A model generated the notes under the pieces. It searched no databases. It saw nothing but the letters and a program-made list of their open reading frames with translations, and had not been told where the DNA came from. DNA of 23,762 bases from Tubiluchus corallicola (taxonomy: Eukaryota; Priapulida; Priapulimorpha; Priapulimorphida; Tubiluchidae). Of this stretch, positions 7,901 through 19,336 are shown piece after piece. How positions within the stretch are numbered: the first letter of the stretch is position 1; every line of letters begins with the position of its first letter. Position numbers and translations under genes: made by a program. Location: the NCBI GenBank assembly GCA_030141605.1, contig JAQGDQ010001834.1, positions 1-23,762 of the forward strand, written 5' to 3'.

Positions 7901-10344
7901 CGAAGTCAGATGTACATTAAACTCCTAGCAGAATTAGACTTGCTCAAAGATTCGAGTAAATCAGAGGATGAAGATGATGCTTCGTCCAGGTAAGATCGAC
8001 ACGAGCTGCAGCAGTTAGCGATAAACTAACGTCATTGCACTAGAATCAAGCATATGGCATTGCCAGAGTAATTTAGTACTCTGGTATCATAGTCTATGTG
8101 CAAAGATTTCTCTTTAACACAAGTGCATGGTTTTCGGGCACACCTGCTTCTGTAAAATGGCCAGAAAACTAATCAATTATAGAATCAATTTCAAATCTGA
8201 TTAATCAATTATGAAAATGCAACTGATGTCTCACCACTATTTTATTATGGAAATTATTTTGAAGTTACTGTCCTGATTAGTATGTTTTTGTAAATTTATT
8301 AGAGTCATTCATGTAACAAAACAAAGATATTATAGTAATATTGAAAATATATAACACTTCAATTAAAAAATTTGCACAAGTACCATCTTCCACAATATGT
8401 GTGTTTTGGTATACTATTTTTTTTTGAAGTCGTTTTTGTCTGAGTGTCTTTTTAGAGAGAAACATTTTGTTTTGCTGACTAAACATAGACATAGAACATT
8501 TATTTTCTCCAATGAGTTTAACATCAAAAGTTTTTTAAATATTACGTAGTTATAATCATGGAGCAGGGCAGGGAAGGACCATAGGGTCAACTAGTCTCCT
8601 GCCCTTTCTTAATATAAATAGATTAGTCATATTAAAAATTAACGGTGATGCTGCAGATAACAAAAACAAAAACAAATAAGAAAAAATACAAATAAAAATA
8701 GTATAAATGATGCAAATTATCCAAAAAGAACTGAAAACAAAAAATAATAAAGTTGGATACCAAAATCTAAACAAAACAATACAATTATTCAGTAATTAGG
8801 ATTATCATATGTAGTAGTTTCAAATTGGCTCTATTAATAGGGGAATTTGACCAAGGTTAGTGAGTAAAGTTAAAAAAACTGAGAGTATGGAAAGATAAAA
8901 TAAGTATCAAAAAAGTGTAATATAGAAAAAATTAAGAGAAAAAGTAAGTATGAGAAAGAGCAACAATTACTTAGGAGATGAGGAGAAAAAAAACTAATGT
9001 GATTAACGTGAATGCAGTTTTCTCTAGTTGAAGAGTTTGCATATTGATTACTGTGTGTTTTGCAGGGGTAGTAGTTTGCAAGGATCTGCTGAAGACTTGA
9101 GCAATTTAATGGAGGCAAGTGAGAGTGAAAGTTCAGTACTTGACACAACTTTAACTGCATCTTCAAGTGACACTGATAACAGCTTACCTATAACTGCCCA
9201 CATAATTCAAGCTGGGATTGTAAAGAGAACTTCTAAACCTTACGCGGTCTATAAAATAGCCGTAACTTGTTATGAACCGAAAGAAGAATCGTGGCAGGTG
9301 TTGCGCCGCTATAGTGACTTTCACGGTCTCAACACGAACGTCAAGAGTCGTTTTCCAAGTACGTCTAATCTGAATCTGCCCGGCAAAAAAACGTTCAATA
9401 ACTTGGATAAAGAATTTTTGGAGAGAAGACGAAGAGAGTTGAATATTTATTTGCAGAAACTGTTGAACCCTGATCTGCTGAAAACAAATGATGGGCTTTA
9501 TGAACTCGTTTTGCAGTTTTTTGAACAGGGTTCGTACGAAAAAGGGAGAGGTCAGTTTTCCCGGACTGTGGACACTTTTGTCAATCCGCTAAAGAACTCT
9601 GTGAGTAAAGTTGGTCGTGTTGTGACTTCGGTGCCGGAAAATATTTATGGTGGGGTGACTAGAGTGAGTACTGAAATCGGACGAATGAGCGGGACCATGA
9701 AAGACGGGTTAAGCAAGGTGCTGAACCTTCAAGTTTTGAAATCCGGTTCTTATTACGACGTTTGCAAAGTGGCGGCAAGTGTTGACATGGAGTATGACGA
9801 CAACATTCCCTTGCGAATTCTTTTATTGCTCATGGATGAAATGTTTGACTTGCAGAATCGGAATCAGTGGCTCAGGCGACGCATTGTCCTCTTCACTCGA
9901 CAACTCATCAATGCCACGTTCGGTGACATGATCAATAGGCGTATCGTTGACTACGTTGAATGGATTACGTCTCCGCAACTAATATCGGTTTACTTGAAGT
10001 CATTCCGAGATGCATTTTGGCCTAGCGGGCGTCCTGCCGACAGGTTACCTCCAAGGGACCAAAACACAAAGATGCGTACGCGCGTCATAGCAAGAACAAA
10101 ACTGCTCGGCAGCATGCCGGACGAACTAAGGACGCTTGTTGGGAACGAAACCACAAAGCATGGCGTGCAACGTGTTTCTGACATGTTTCAGATTCGTGAG
10201 TTAAACCGCAGGCTCGTTTATGTGCTTTTGGAAGGTTTACTCGAAACGCTGTTTCCAGAAAATAATTTTCACGAGCTTTTTCTGACTATTCATTCCAAAT
10301 CGCCGCGCGTGAAAGGCAAAACGCAGCAGGCCAATGTTAAATAA
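3596..10344 (+). CDS. SNX13: Sorting nexin 13 (SNX13), complete, 4 coding exons
   Basis: The CDS joins 3596-4963, 5887-6024, 7874-7989 and 9066-10344, giving 966 residues, close to vertebrate SNX13 (about 957-968). Order: hydrophobic segments at about 10-25 and 31-49; PXA domain at about 90-275, opening with the SNX13-typical KLDRRLTG and RDYVQTWYY; RGS domain at about 365-530 spread over exons 1-3; PX domain at about 582-700 with RRYSDF (621-626) and LPGKKTFNN; nexin-C domain with DDNIPLRILLLLMDE and NQWLRRRIV. All three introns are GT-AG and the phases fit. The start is the first in-frame ATG after an in-frame TAG at 3563. The family is known as ER-anchored proteins contacting endosomes and lipid droplets through the PX domain, with a G-alpha-directed RGS domain. 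The 5' and 3' exons are unusually large for this gene. Identification is very secure. Confidence 0.97.
4964..5886 (+). other. SNX13 intron 1
   Basis: GT-AG intron of 923 bp. Half of it is the 92-bp minisatellite; the rest shows nothing recognisable. Confidence 0.9.
5418..5876. repeat. 92-bp minisatellite, 5 copies
   Basis: Units begin at about 5418, 5510, 5602, 5694 and 5786, each opening GTTTATCCGTAAAC, an imperfect inverted repeat. Copies 1-3 are nearly identical. Copies 4-5 share a CCATAG variant and copy 5 has further changes. The array ends about 10 bp before the acceptor of SNX13 exon 2. Confidence 0.95.
5887..6024 (+). CDS. SNX13: SNX13 coding exon 2: middle of RGS domain
   Basis: The acceptor CTGCAG ends at 5886 and the exon opens with YLSEKASP, the same words as in vertebrate SNX13. 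It encodes exactly 46 codons, ends YDVLQ and is followed by GTAAAG. It is in phase 0 at both ends, so skipping it would keep the frame but remove part of the RGS fold. Confidence 0.95.
6366..6826. mobile_element. pogo/Tigger-type MITE A
   Basis: The ends are CAGTCAACCT and its inverse AGGTTGACTG, flanked by TA at 6364-6365 and 6827-6828. Inside, the motif TATAAGGGA recurs near both ends. CAGTCAACC-type termini and TA duplications are typical of the Tc1/mariner pogo branch. The 461 bp have no transposase frame. Confidence 0.82.
7184..7578. mobile_element. pogo/Tigger-type MITE B
   Basis: The terminal repeats start CAGTCGACCCTCGTTAA (left) and CAGTCAACCCTCGTTAA (right, inverted), flanked by TA. 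It carries an 11-base C run (7540-7550) just inside the right end. At 395 bp it is non-autonomous and a different subfamily from MITE A. Confidence 0.85.
7737..7900. repeat. 82-bp tandem duplication across the SNX13 intron 2/exon 3 junction
   Basis: Copy 1 is 7737-7818 and copy 2 is 7819-7900, with 5 differences. Each holds a pyrimidine tract, TTTTTATCAG and the first 24 bases of the exon. The upstream acceptor (AG at 7790-7791) would shift the frame and reach TAA at about 7918, so the downstream acceptor at 7873 is the productive one. Confidence 0.92.
7874..7989 (+). CDS. SNX13: SNX13 coding exon 3: end of RGS domain and acidic linker
   Basis: The exon begins EDRFFPAFKRSQMYIKLL, which matches the end of the SNX13 RGS domain, then runs into an acidic and serine-rich linker. 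It ends two bases into an arginine codon (AG|GTAAGA). It is too short for a simple ORF scan. Its acceptor and first 24 bases also occur as a tandem copy 82 bp upstream. Confidence 0.93.
7990..9065 (+). other. SNX13 intron 3
   Basis: GT-AG intron of 1076 bp, AT-rich. A short imperfect inverted repeat around GGGCAGG/CCTGCCC lies at 8565-8605. I recognise no transposon or RNA gene. Confidence 0.85.
9066..10344 (+). CDS. SNX13: SNX13 coding exon 4: PX and nexin-C domains, stop
   Basis: The acceptor TTTGCAG ends at 9065 and the first base completes the arginine codon left by exon 3. The exon encodes a Ser/Asp-rich linker, the PX domain, the central FVNPLKNSVSKVG segment and the nexin-C domain, ending QANVK and TAA at 10342-10344. 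It is intronless for about 426 codons. Confidence 0.96.
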
Positions 10345-10345
10345 G

Positions 10346-10351
10346 AATAAA
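10346..10351 (+). terminator. Polyadenylation signal AATAAA for SNX13
   Basis: A canonical AATAAA lies one base after the SNX13 stop codon and is followed by a T-rich stretch. If used, the 3' UTR would be only about 20-30 nt. Later A/T-rich candidates exist, so use of this one is probable but unproven. Confidence 0.5.
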
Positions 10352-13096
10352 GTTTTTCAAACTAGTTTCACTGATTAACAGAATTAACTCCTGTATAAGA
10401 AAATGCATGTTGTGTTCAAATGTTATTCGTACAGTACTTACCATGATTGGTAGTGCTTCATTAAGTGACTTTTGTAAGTTTTAATTTTTATTTCCTCAAG
10501 GTTCTAGAGTTCCATTATAATGTAAGAAAAAAATTGATGTTTCTATGCTGTAAGGCGAATTTGCCGGGATTTCAATAATTTGTAACATCTCTCTCAAAAA
10601 AACTTGCACAATTCATGCATTGCACAGTCACATGCACAGTTGAATCCATTCAAAATCTAAAAAATGTTTGTATTTTTCCTTGTTAGTTTGTGATGTTGGA
10701 TAACGAAATTTTTTGGTATCTCACAAAATGAGACTTGTATTGCTAGTCATTTTTATCTTACCTGTACTAAAAATCCCAAATAATTCAAGTTAAGTTGACC
10801 AGAATCTCCAATGTACTGTTGCCATCTTGCAAGTCTATAGTTGACAATGGGTGGCTTTGCTTACTCTTCATGTACTATTAAAAATCAAATTGATAGCATG
10901 TCACGCTGACTTTTCACTCGTATGATTTTGATTGAGCGTTGAGCGTAGTAGTCTTCGTAGTTACGAAATTGGACTGACCCAGCTGGGATAGCTTTCATTG
11001 TTTACTAGAGTATGCTACTGTATAGCTATCCTGTAAATTATATCTATCCCGTTTTTGACATAGTGTCTATGTGCTCATTTTCACTGAGTGTTAGTTAAAA
11101 TTCCTGTGGAATGTTATGAAAAATCATTATTTATCTTTTTGCATCTTATCGTTAATTAACTGGAATCATTTATTGCTTAAAAGCTGATGTGAATACAATT
11201 TATTTTTATTAACTTTTGTGTTGGCCTTTTTTTGTGTATAATTTGTCATACTGTGAAAAGGAGAATTCTGATCTGAATCATAATGCATAATAAGATCTGA
11301 GCCTCTTATAAGTAGATTATATTGCCCCATTTTCTAGAGCTTGTCTGTAATTCATAGCTATAATACGTAGCTGTGTTAAAATGTATGATTCATGTGTCGC
11401 TTAATTATTCTATTATTACCATAATATATTGTATGACTGTTCGTGTGACTGCCTAATGAGACAAACTTCCCTCCTCGCACGATGTAAACGTCTCACCTTG
11501 CACAGTAAGAGTTGTTGTTATTTCGTTAGCTTAAGACCTTATCTAAGTGGATACAGCGGAATATTTGTTTTGTACAAATCTTAGATTTTTTTTATCAGTT
11601 TTGCTGCTACTGTTTGTTGATTGTTGGCACAGTATTTTGTCTTGAACCAAGCTTAAATTGGTTTAATTGTATTGTGATTTTACGAGAAATAATCTATGAC
11701 ATAAAATGTGTGTTAGTGTATGATACACCGAGTATGCATAATGGAAACAAAAAATATCAAAAATAACATTCCTGCAGTGCTGTATTAAAATAATAGCCAA
11801 ATAATTTAACACTGTTTATGCTAGTCTGTGATAATGTTATTTGAGGATTAAAATAGAGTGATACGTAATGTTGATTGTTTTTAATTTTAAGTGTTAAACA
11901 TTTTTATGGCTTTTAATTATTTTCATGATTGAAATGGAACTAACATGTTTTTTTGGTCATCCCGTTTTGGATATGAGTTTGGTCATCCGATGTATGCTGA
12001 TGATTAACTTTTCCGTATGAACATCTTTTAAAGATTTGTCATAATTATAGTGCACTTTCCTGTCTTTGCATTCCACTCTGCAATAACATTGCATTGCAGA
12101 CGTTGCAGTCTGTTATATTGAGGAATCTGTGTCAGTATACCATGACTTTATTAATAATAGAAATTTGTGAAACAAATTCTGTTATTGGTATTGTTGTCGT
12201 AATTTTGTAATGATGAATTGTAACATACTATTGAATACTTTGTAATTGCACGATAGAAAATAATAGTAATTATTCTTATAAGTTATAACCACATAAGAAA
12301 GGACACACATTTGGTCAGTAAATTCTTATAGTCTAGTAACTGAAATACATTTTTATCTGAAATGGGGAAAAGTCCAAAAAACTATTGAGTTCAAATACTT
12401 CAAAAATGTTATTATAGGTTGCATTGTTCAAGTTACAATAATAATATATATTTTGACTGAGCTGGAAGCAACTTGTGTTAGGTAGCAGGAAAAACAATGT
12501 CAAAAGAATACAGCATTTAATTATAGTTTGATATTTTGAATTGTTTCTCATCAGGCATACTGCCAAAATAGAAATATGGCTGGAAGAAGACGGGTAACAA
12601 AAGTTTCACACGACACGTACAATTAAGTGAACAAAATTTCAGTTTTGGCCTAACCTCTGTATCATAGGCTGATTTCTGTTTCTGATTCTTCAACTGTCTA
12701 CGTCTGTTTTGTGCAAATCATCTTTTAATTTAATTGTTACCTCCTTTTTTATTGGCTGGCTGCTGCTTTTGTTGTTATCACTATGTCACTCTTGCTGATG
12801 GACTATGTTGGTGGTGGTTGTCTGGTTGATGTCATTACTGTTGTCATTATATTTGTAACTGTATTTGTCGAGAATTAGATGTGCAGTGATATTTTATCAA
12901 ACTCAAACATAATTAAACGGGTGCAGTTGATGTATATGCACTGCTGGCTACGGCGGACAGCCATCAATCAAAACGGGCGTAGCGAGTGCTAACTGGTATG
13001 TTCTTGACGATGCATTTGAACGAAAGAAATCATACAACTGCCCTGTAGTTAAGTATGGCGTTTTTGCCACTTTGTGATTATAATTTTTGACCAATT
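10352..13096. other. Intergenic region between SNX13 and the TIF1-like gene
   Basis: 2.7 kb of AT-rich sequence with no supported exon on either strand. It should hold the rest of any longer SNX13 3' UTR and, at about 12930-13096, the TIF1-like promoter/5' UTR, where CpG content rises (12950-12990). No TATA box stands out. Confidence 0.6.
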
Positions 13097-13268
13097 ATGG
13101 AGGAAAATACTGATGAACCCACCCAAGAAAAAATAACTGAAAATACAAGAGAGCCGCCAGAGTTAGTATGTGCGTTTTGCAAAGGAAGTTTTTACAATAG
13201 AGAGCCAAAGCTTTTACCTTGCCTGCATACATTTTGTAAGGCGTGTGTTTTGGTGGAAACCGGAGAAA
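13097..13268 (+). CDS. TIF1-like exon 1: start and first half of RING finger
   Basis: It encodes 57 codons plus one base, with an acidic/Thr-rich leader and then the first six zinc ligands of the RING. The donor is GAAA|GTACGT. Frame continuity with the next exon (A + AT = Asn58) supports the junction. Confidence 0.92.
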
Positions 13269-16200
13269 GTACGTATCATGTTGAAAGCGAGTTTTAGAGT
13301 TTTGTTCTCCATTATGTTCAGAAAGTCACTATATATGACTTTATATGAGTCATTTCACGTGCAGTTAGCTAATTTGCGCGTCAAGCATTCAATGATTCGT
13401 CGTATTTTTGCAAAAAATTTTGAATGTCGTATCAGTCAGAGTTTGTAATACAGTAAGTATAATCCACGGAAAACGAGTTCAAAGAAAAAATGCTGAAGTT
13501 TAGCAAGGGTTTCAACTGTGTCATTCAAGCTAACATGTTTTTCCCGTCTGAATCATCACCCTCGTGTCATTGTGATCATAAGAAATTACAATTACACTTA
13601 CAGCAGTGCTTGAAGTTGCTAAGCCGATTCACCCGCATGTCGGCATGATTGCGTCGTACTTGATGTACATGACATTATTGTGTAAGCACGATCAATAAAT
13701 TCAGCGCCACAGTGCACCGTGATCTTGGTAAATGGTGTCCATTTTGCCCCTTGTTTTAGAACTTTCTCTCGTTATATGCAGAGTATCACCGGGTTGGAAA
13801 ATACCCTTGTAATAAGCAAGATCTCATAATATCAGGGCTTGCTTTAAGCAAAGTTTAAATATATTGTTTAAGCGTAAGATTTGGCTGGACTTTGAAATTT
13901 GCTCGTGGTAACCAGAGCCTCGTTATAAGTGGATTACGCTGCATAATCTATATCCTTTTCTCCATTATGTTTTTACATTTGAGGAAGCCTTCACTAAGTC
14001 TTTCATATTCAAGGTGTCATTTTTCCACGGAAAATGACCGTATTGAGACATGCTATTTTCCCTCTGTTTAACTGAATTTGCTCTAATTGGGAAGTTTATA
14101 AGAAAGATTTATAAAAAATGTCGTACTGGTTATTACTGTATCATTAAAGTACCAAATCTATCATTTATACATCACCATTCTTTGGGATATTTTAAAAAAT
14201 TAAGGGATAAAAACAAAATGTAAATCGCAAACCATATACGAGATAAAATCTCCTTTTTTAATTGACATCATTCTACATTTTGTAGTAGAGTTACTATAGG
14301 CAGTGGCATATTTAGGGGTTGGGTCCAAGGGGCCTGGCCCCTCCCTTGCCCAGTAACTGTTACAACACACCAAATTAATATTTTCTCTGAATTATAAGCA
14401 TTAGAACAATTTGCTAAATCCTAAAGGTGCCGTGAATTTGTCAAAATCATATATCACAAGTTATGTGCATAATGTATGTTGTATAGTGTATATCAAAACA
14501 ATGGTATTTTTGAGTCAAAGGTGAGGTGACACCTGTTCTAAACTAGTGAGCTTCCTTGAAGAAATGGATTCTAGAAGGCAGAAAAGTGTCTATGATGGAG
14601 TGAAATGTATTGTTGTCCGGGTGGACCTCGCTGGGGAGGTTACACCGCCCCCCGACCCTCTAACTGCTTTTGTTTTGGGCACACCGTTGTTCTGAAACCT
14701 GTATCTGCCCCTGATAGATGTCCAGTTAGTGTCACTGACAGGTTGTTTAGTAGTTCAGCGTTATGACTCAGGTATTAAATAAACAAATATACCTGTAACT
14801 GCCATGTCCTACATGAGTAAAACAGAACTTTCAAGTTGCTTGTGCTACCTTCTTATAAAAAAACTCCAACAACATAATTGTGTAGCTTGTATCGTTTAAA
14901 CTGAAAACAAATAAGATAATTTTATATAATTTTGCTCAATTTTACGGAGAAATCTAAACCAAATTGATCTAATTAACTTTAACAAACTTTTACGCAAATT
15001 ATAAAATCTAATCTCTAGTCTTTTTAATAAACAAAGGTTCAAGATTTAAGAAATTAATAAATCAACTTACATGGTGATCTTCTATAAGTGTAGTTATGAA
15101 ATTATAACAACGAATCAATGAATTACGCTAAACAATCTGTAACTGCAGTGTGTGAATACCTGAGTTACTCCAATCTACAGGTAAGTGTACAGGTAAAAGA
15201 CAGGTAAAAGGAAACCAGTTTATAACAGAAAAGAGGGGGCAACACAAGTTTAAATCAGCACATTGTTGAACTTCCAAAGATTGAGTTTCCAGCCACAACA
15301 GGTTAAAATGTTTCCCAGTGGAGTTTGGGAAGTTTCCTAGAAACTAATGCCTTTTCAGCATTTTAGAGTTTTTGTAGCTGTTCAGTAATGTATAATAAGA
15401 ATATACTTCTTATTAAATTTTACCTTTCTATTGAAAAATTTTGTACAATGAATGAAATAATTTAACCAATAAATGTTTATGTATTTCAGTTAGGTATCAT
15501 ACATAAATATATGTAAAATTTATATACATAATATATTATATTATATAATTAAATATATATATATATAATATTATATATATTATATAATTTAATATTTAAT
15601 ATTATATTATATTATATTAAATTTATATATAACATATTTATAACAAATATATATATATATTTATCAAGATTTATATTATATATATATAAATATATAATAT
15701 ATATAGTACAATATATACAGTAGGCGCCGCTTAATAGACTCACTTTGGGACCGACGTGTTTTGACCCAATTAACTGGCTGAACCTATTAACCGATGGATG
15801 GTATTGTTACAGGTATGGAAGTATGAGTCTCAGCTTAACATGCGCTGCAAAGGTTTTAAATGAATTTTAGAAATGAAGTAATGCCTAAATTCCTTCGTGC
15901 AGTTAAAAATTAGGAAAAATATTTTAAAATATTAATTTACATGTGAATTAGCAACGAATTAAAAAGTATATTTTTCTAAATCACACAAGTCTGTTTATTC
16001 GCCAAAATAATGGAAATACATCCAAAATTGGTTGATTCATTTTTTGTGACAAGTTTGGTCAGAAAGTTCTCATAGTGATAAAAATGCTTAAAACTGTTGT
16101 TGTATGATACGCAAGTATGTGCTGGAACTGTTGGTGTAGACCGTATTTCTCCGCAGGAGGCTTTGTCTCTAAGCTTCCACTTGCCATCGTGACGTACTTA

Positions 16201-16672
16201 TTGTACTGTACCTGCATACGTGGCATAACAGCAATGGCAAACTGATTAAACTTTCGGGGAAAGACAGCCAGGGCTTCAAAAGCAAACCGCTAGACAAGTG
16301 ATTAAATGTTTAGCTTCCAGGAATTCTTGGGTAACGAGATTAATTGCAGTAGAGAGGCAGGTCAAAGCAAACCATTAGGCTATCATATTAGTGCGTGATA
16401 AACCTTCCTGCTTACACATAAAACGGTACTTAACAGGATTCTTTCTATTTATGTTATAGGACAAAAGCCAACTAGAATGATATAAAAGTCATAAAAGCTT
16501 ATTAGTCACACAAAAGTGTCTTATTGAAGCATGTGAAGCAAAAATATTGTGTCAATTATGCGGAGTTATGTGAGTCAATCACCAACAGTTTCTATGTACA
16601 TTTGAATAGAAGCGGCCCGTACCAGGCATTTTTGAGTCAATTAACCGACTGAGTCTATTAAGCGACACCCCC

Positions 16673-16719
<47 letters not shown>

Positions 16720-19241
16720 TATAATTTCTTACCACATATATACACTTTTACAGATGGAATACTTAAGTGTCCAGCTTGCAAATCTGAGTGGCGACATAGC
16801 CAAATCATTGACAACTATTTTGTATCAGAGCACACCAAACAGGCGGATTCAAATAATGAGGTAACTTTATATAACTTTATCAATTTTTTCCAAAATTTGT
16901 GCATAAAGGAATAAATACCTTATTTAGGTATATTTAAACATGCACATTGTAATAGTATTTTTATCAGTTTGTGTGAAAGTTATTTTTGAAGTTGTTGTTC
17001 AGTCACTTTGTTATGATTGAGTTTAGGCACAGAGAAGTATGAATAGGAACCAAAAATCTATAATAAATATTTGCACTGCACACAACAGAAAAGTGTTTAT
17101 TGAACTACACAAAACATGAGTAGCAAAACTGCTGCACTGAACATTGAGCAAAAACTAGAAAGCAAAAACAGTCAGTAAAACCTGTTTCACACCCAGTATA
17201 CAGGTATAGAACTTGACCTATGCAGACTTGCACAGGCTTCACAACAATTATTAATTTTAGATAGGGAGAGGACCAGTGTGTATGTAGTCACTGGACCATA
17301 CAATTATACTGAAGGTAAGTCAGCTGGTAGAATGTAACAAGATTAGCACATAGATGGCAGCACCTAACTACAATGTACAATTCCAACTTCCACAGTTTGA
17401 ATAGCTTTCAAACTCAGGAAATTGAAATCACATTTTTACTCCTCCAAAGTCAATTTTCCAATATATGTCATTGTTTAAGATCTGCACCGTTCTGCTTGTA
17501 ATTTACTATGCTGCAGACAATCAGTAATATGATCTGTTTTTAAATCCCCTGTGCAGACTTTGTTAAACATCGCACTGACTGAGTTAGAAAAAACGTATTT
17601 TATATCGCAAAATTGTTAAATAATCGTATTTGGTCTTTAGTGAGGTTTTCGTTCAAGCTAAACGGACATTCATTGAGTTTACGGGTTCAGCATTGTTTTG
17701 CACGGGAATATATTTCTTCATGTTTGTATTACACTTGAGATTTGCCATCATGGTTAATGTAAATGTATTTAACTGTAATCCAGGTTTTAGCACTGGACAG
17801 CTTCTGGTAGTAAGACAATGGATAATTGTGTTCCATAGAGCTAGAAAATGGTAGCACATTTGACTGTGTACAGTAATACATCACGGAGGTTTCAGGCCCC
17901 ACTTGACTCTTTGAAACTTGACTTATATAATTTCTGTATGATGCTTGGACACTGGGTGTAATTTTCATCTAAATTTTTGGATACTAGATTGAAACCTTAG
18001 TTTGCGTCTCTTAGGTTGTACGTATTTTTGTACTTTTCTTACGTGTGATATTGTGTTACATGTTTTTATTCAGTGTCCGACTGTATTTAACTTTCAGGGT
18101 GCTGAAAATACAGAGCGAACGTGCACTAACTGTGATGACGCTGCAGTGGCGACATCTTGGTGTGTAGAATGTGCGGAATGGATGTGTGATGCTTGTGTAC
18201 AGGCACACAAACGTGTCAAGGTAAATAAACGTTGCGAAGTCTAATTTAACGTTACTGAATGAATAGTAGCTTTAATCTCACTGGTGCATTGGCAAAAGAC
18301 AATAACTTAGAGTTCGCCAAAATCTTTATAATGTAATTTATTGACGATTTACAATCAATACAATTACAATTGCAATTACAAGTTACAAAACTGTACATGA
18401 ACAATGCATTACATTACAAGGAAGAAAAAACTACACAGACAGAATCCCGCACCTGGGGTATAATCATCAACACAATACACAATAAAACACAATAATAATA
18501 ATAATAATAATAATCGTAAACGGTATTTACAGTGGTTAAATGTTTCAATTATATTATATTAAGTTGTTTAACAAAGTTTAGTACGCAACTTTATATGATG
18601 GGTCCAATACATTTCAGCATATTAATACATTCATCGTTTACAATATAATATAATAATAGTAATTATAGTGTTATAATATTAAACCTGTCTGTAGTTTCAT
18701 AGGTTCGCATGTATTTCACAGGTCACCAAAGGTCACACTGTACAGGATAAGTCACAAGGTTGAGTGTGGCACCGTATTAATATATCACATTATATTTCAC
18801 AGGTCACCAAAGATCACACTGTACAGGATAAGTCACAAGGTGTGAGTGTGGCACCGTATTAATATATCTCAATATATTTCACAGGTGACCAAAGATCACA
18901 CTGTACAAGATAAGTCACAAGGTGTGAGTGTGGATGCAGGAAAGTCTGCAGACAGGTTGCTTATATGCCATATTCATCGACAGGAACCACTTAAACTTTT
19001 CTGTGAAACTTGTGACACTTTAACGTGCAGGTAACATCACAGTTAGAAATTACCAACATGTTTTACATGCCTAAACATTTGAAATTTACTAGTACTTGCA
19101 TATTTCATATATAAATTTGTTTCTTGAATACAACAGTTTGCTAAAATCAAAACTGAAATTTGATGAGTAGGTCATGGAAATGGCAATAAAAATTTAAATT
19201 TTTTTTAGTTAATTTACTGCTATAGTACTTACTAAATTATC

Positions 19242-19336
<95 letters not shown>

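Larger units (their letters stand above)
13269..16753 (+). other. TIF1-like intron 1
   Basis: GT-AG intron of about 3.5 kb splitting the RING finger between the sixth and seventh zinc ligands. It holds a possible degenerate hAT-type element (14301-14713), long AT-rich tracts and a pogo-like MITE. Confidence 0.85.

Noticed and set aside
7662-7928. 88-codon ORF over the SNX13 intron 2/exon 3 junction
   Set aside because: It runs across both duplicated acceptors in the wrong frame. The exon reading that matches SNX13 is another frame.
9990-10184. Minus-strand ORF inside SNX13 exon 4
   Set aside because: Antisense shadow of the nexin-C coding sequence.
13170-13448. 92-codon ORF overlapping TIF1-like exon 1
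   Set aside because: It is in another frame from the RING-encoding exon and runs into the intron.
11299-13950. Related words GAGCCTCTTATAAGTAGAT (about 11300) and GAGCCTCGTTATAAGTGGAT (about 13917)
   Set aside because: They resemble pogo-type termini, but neither has a matching partner end or TA flanks that define an element.
14762-15168. Possible MITE with ACTCAGGTATT/AATACCTGAGT ends
   Set aside because: The inverted match is only about 11-14 bp and I found no target duplication. It could be chance.
17630-17968. Overlapping ORFs on both strands in TIF1-like intron 2
   Set aside because: Composition and lack of any family resemblance suggest chance open frames.
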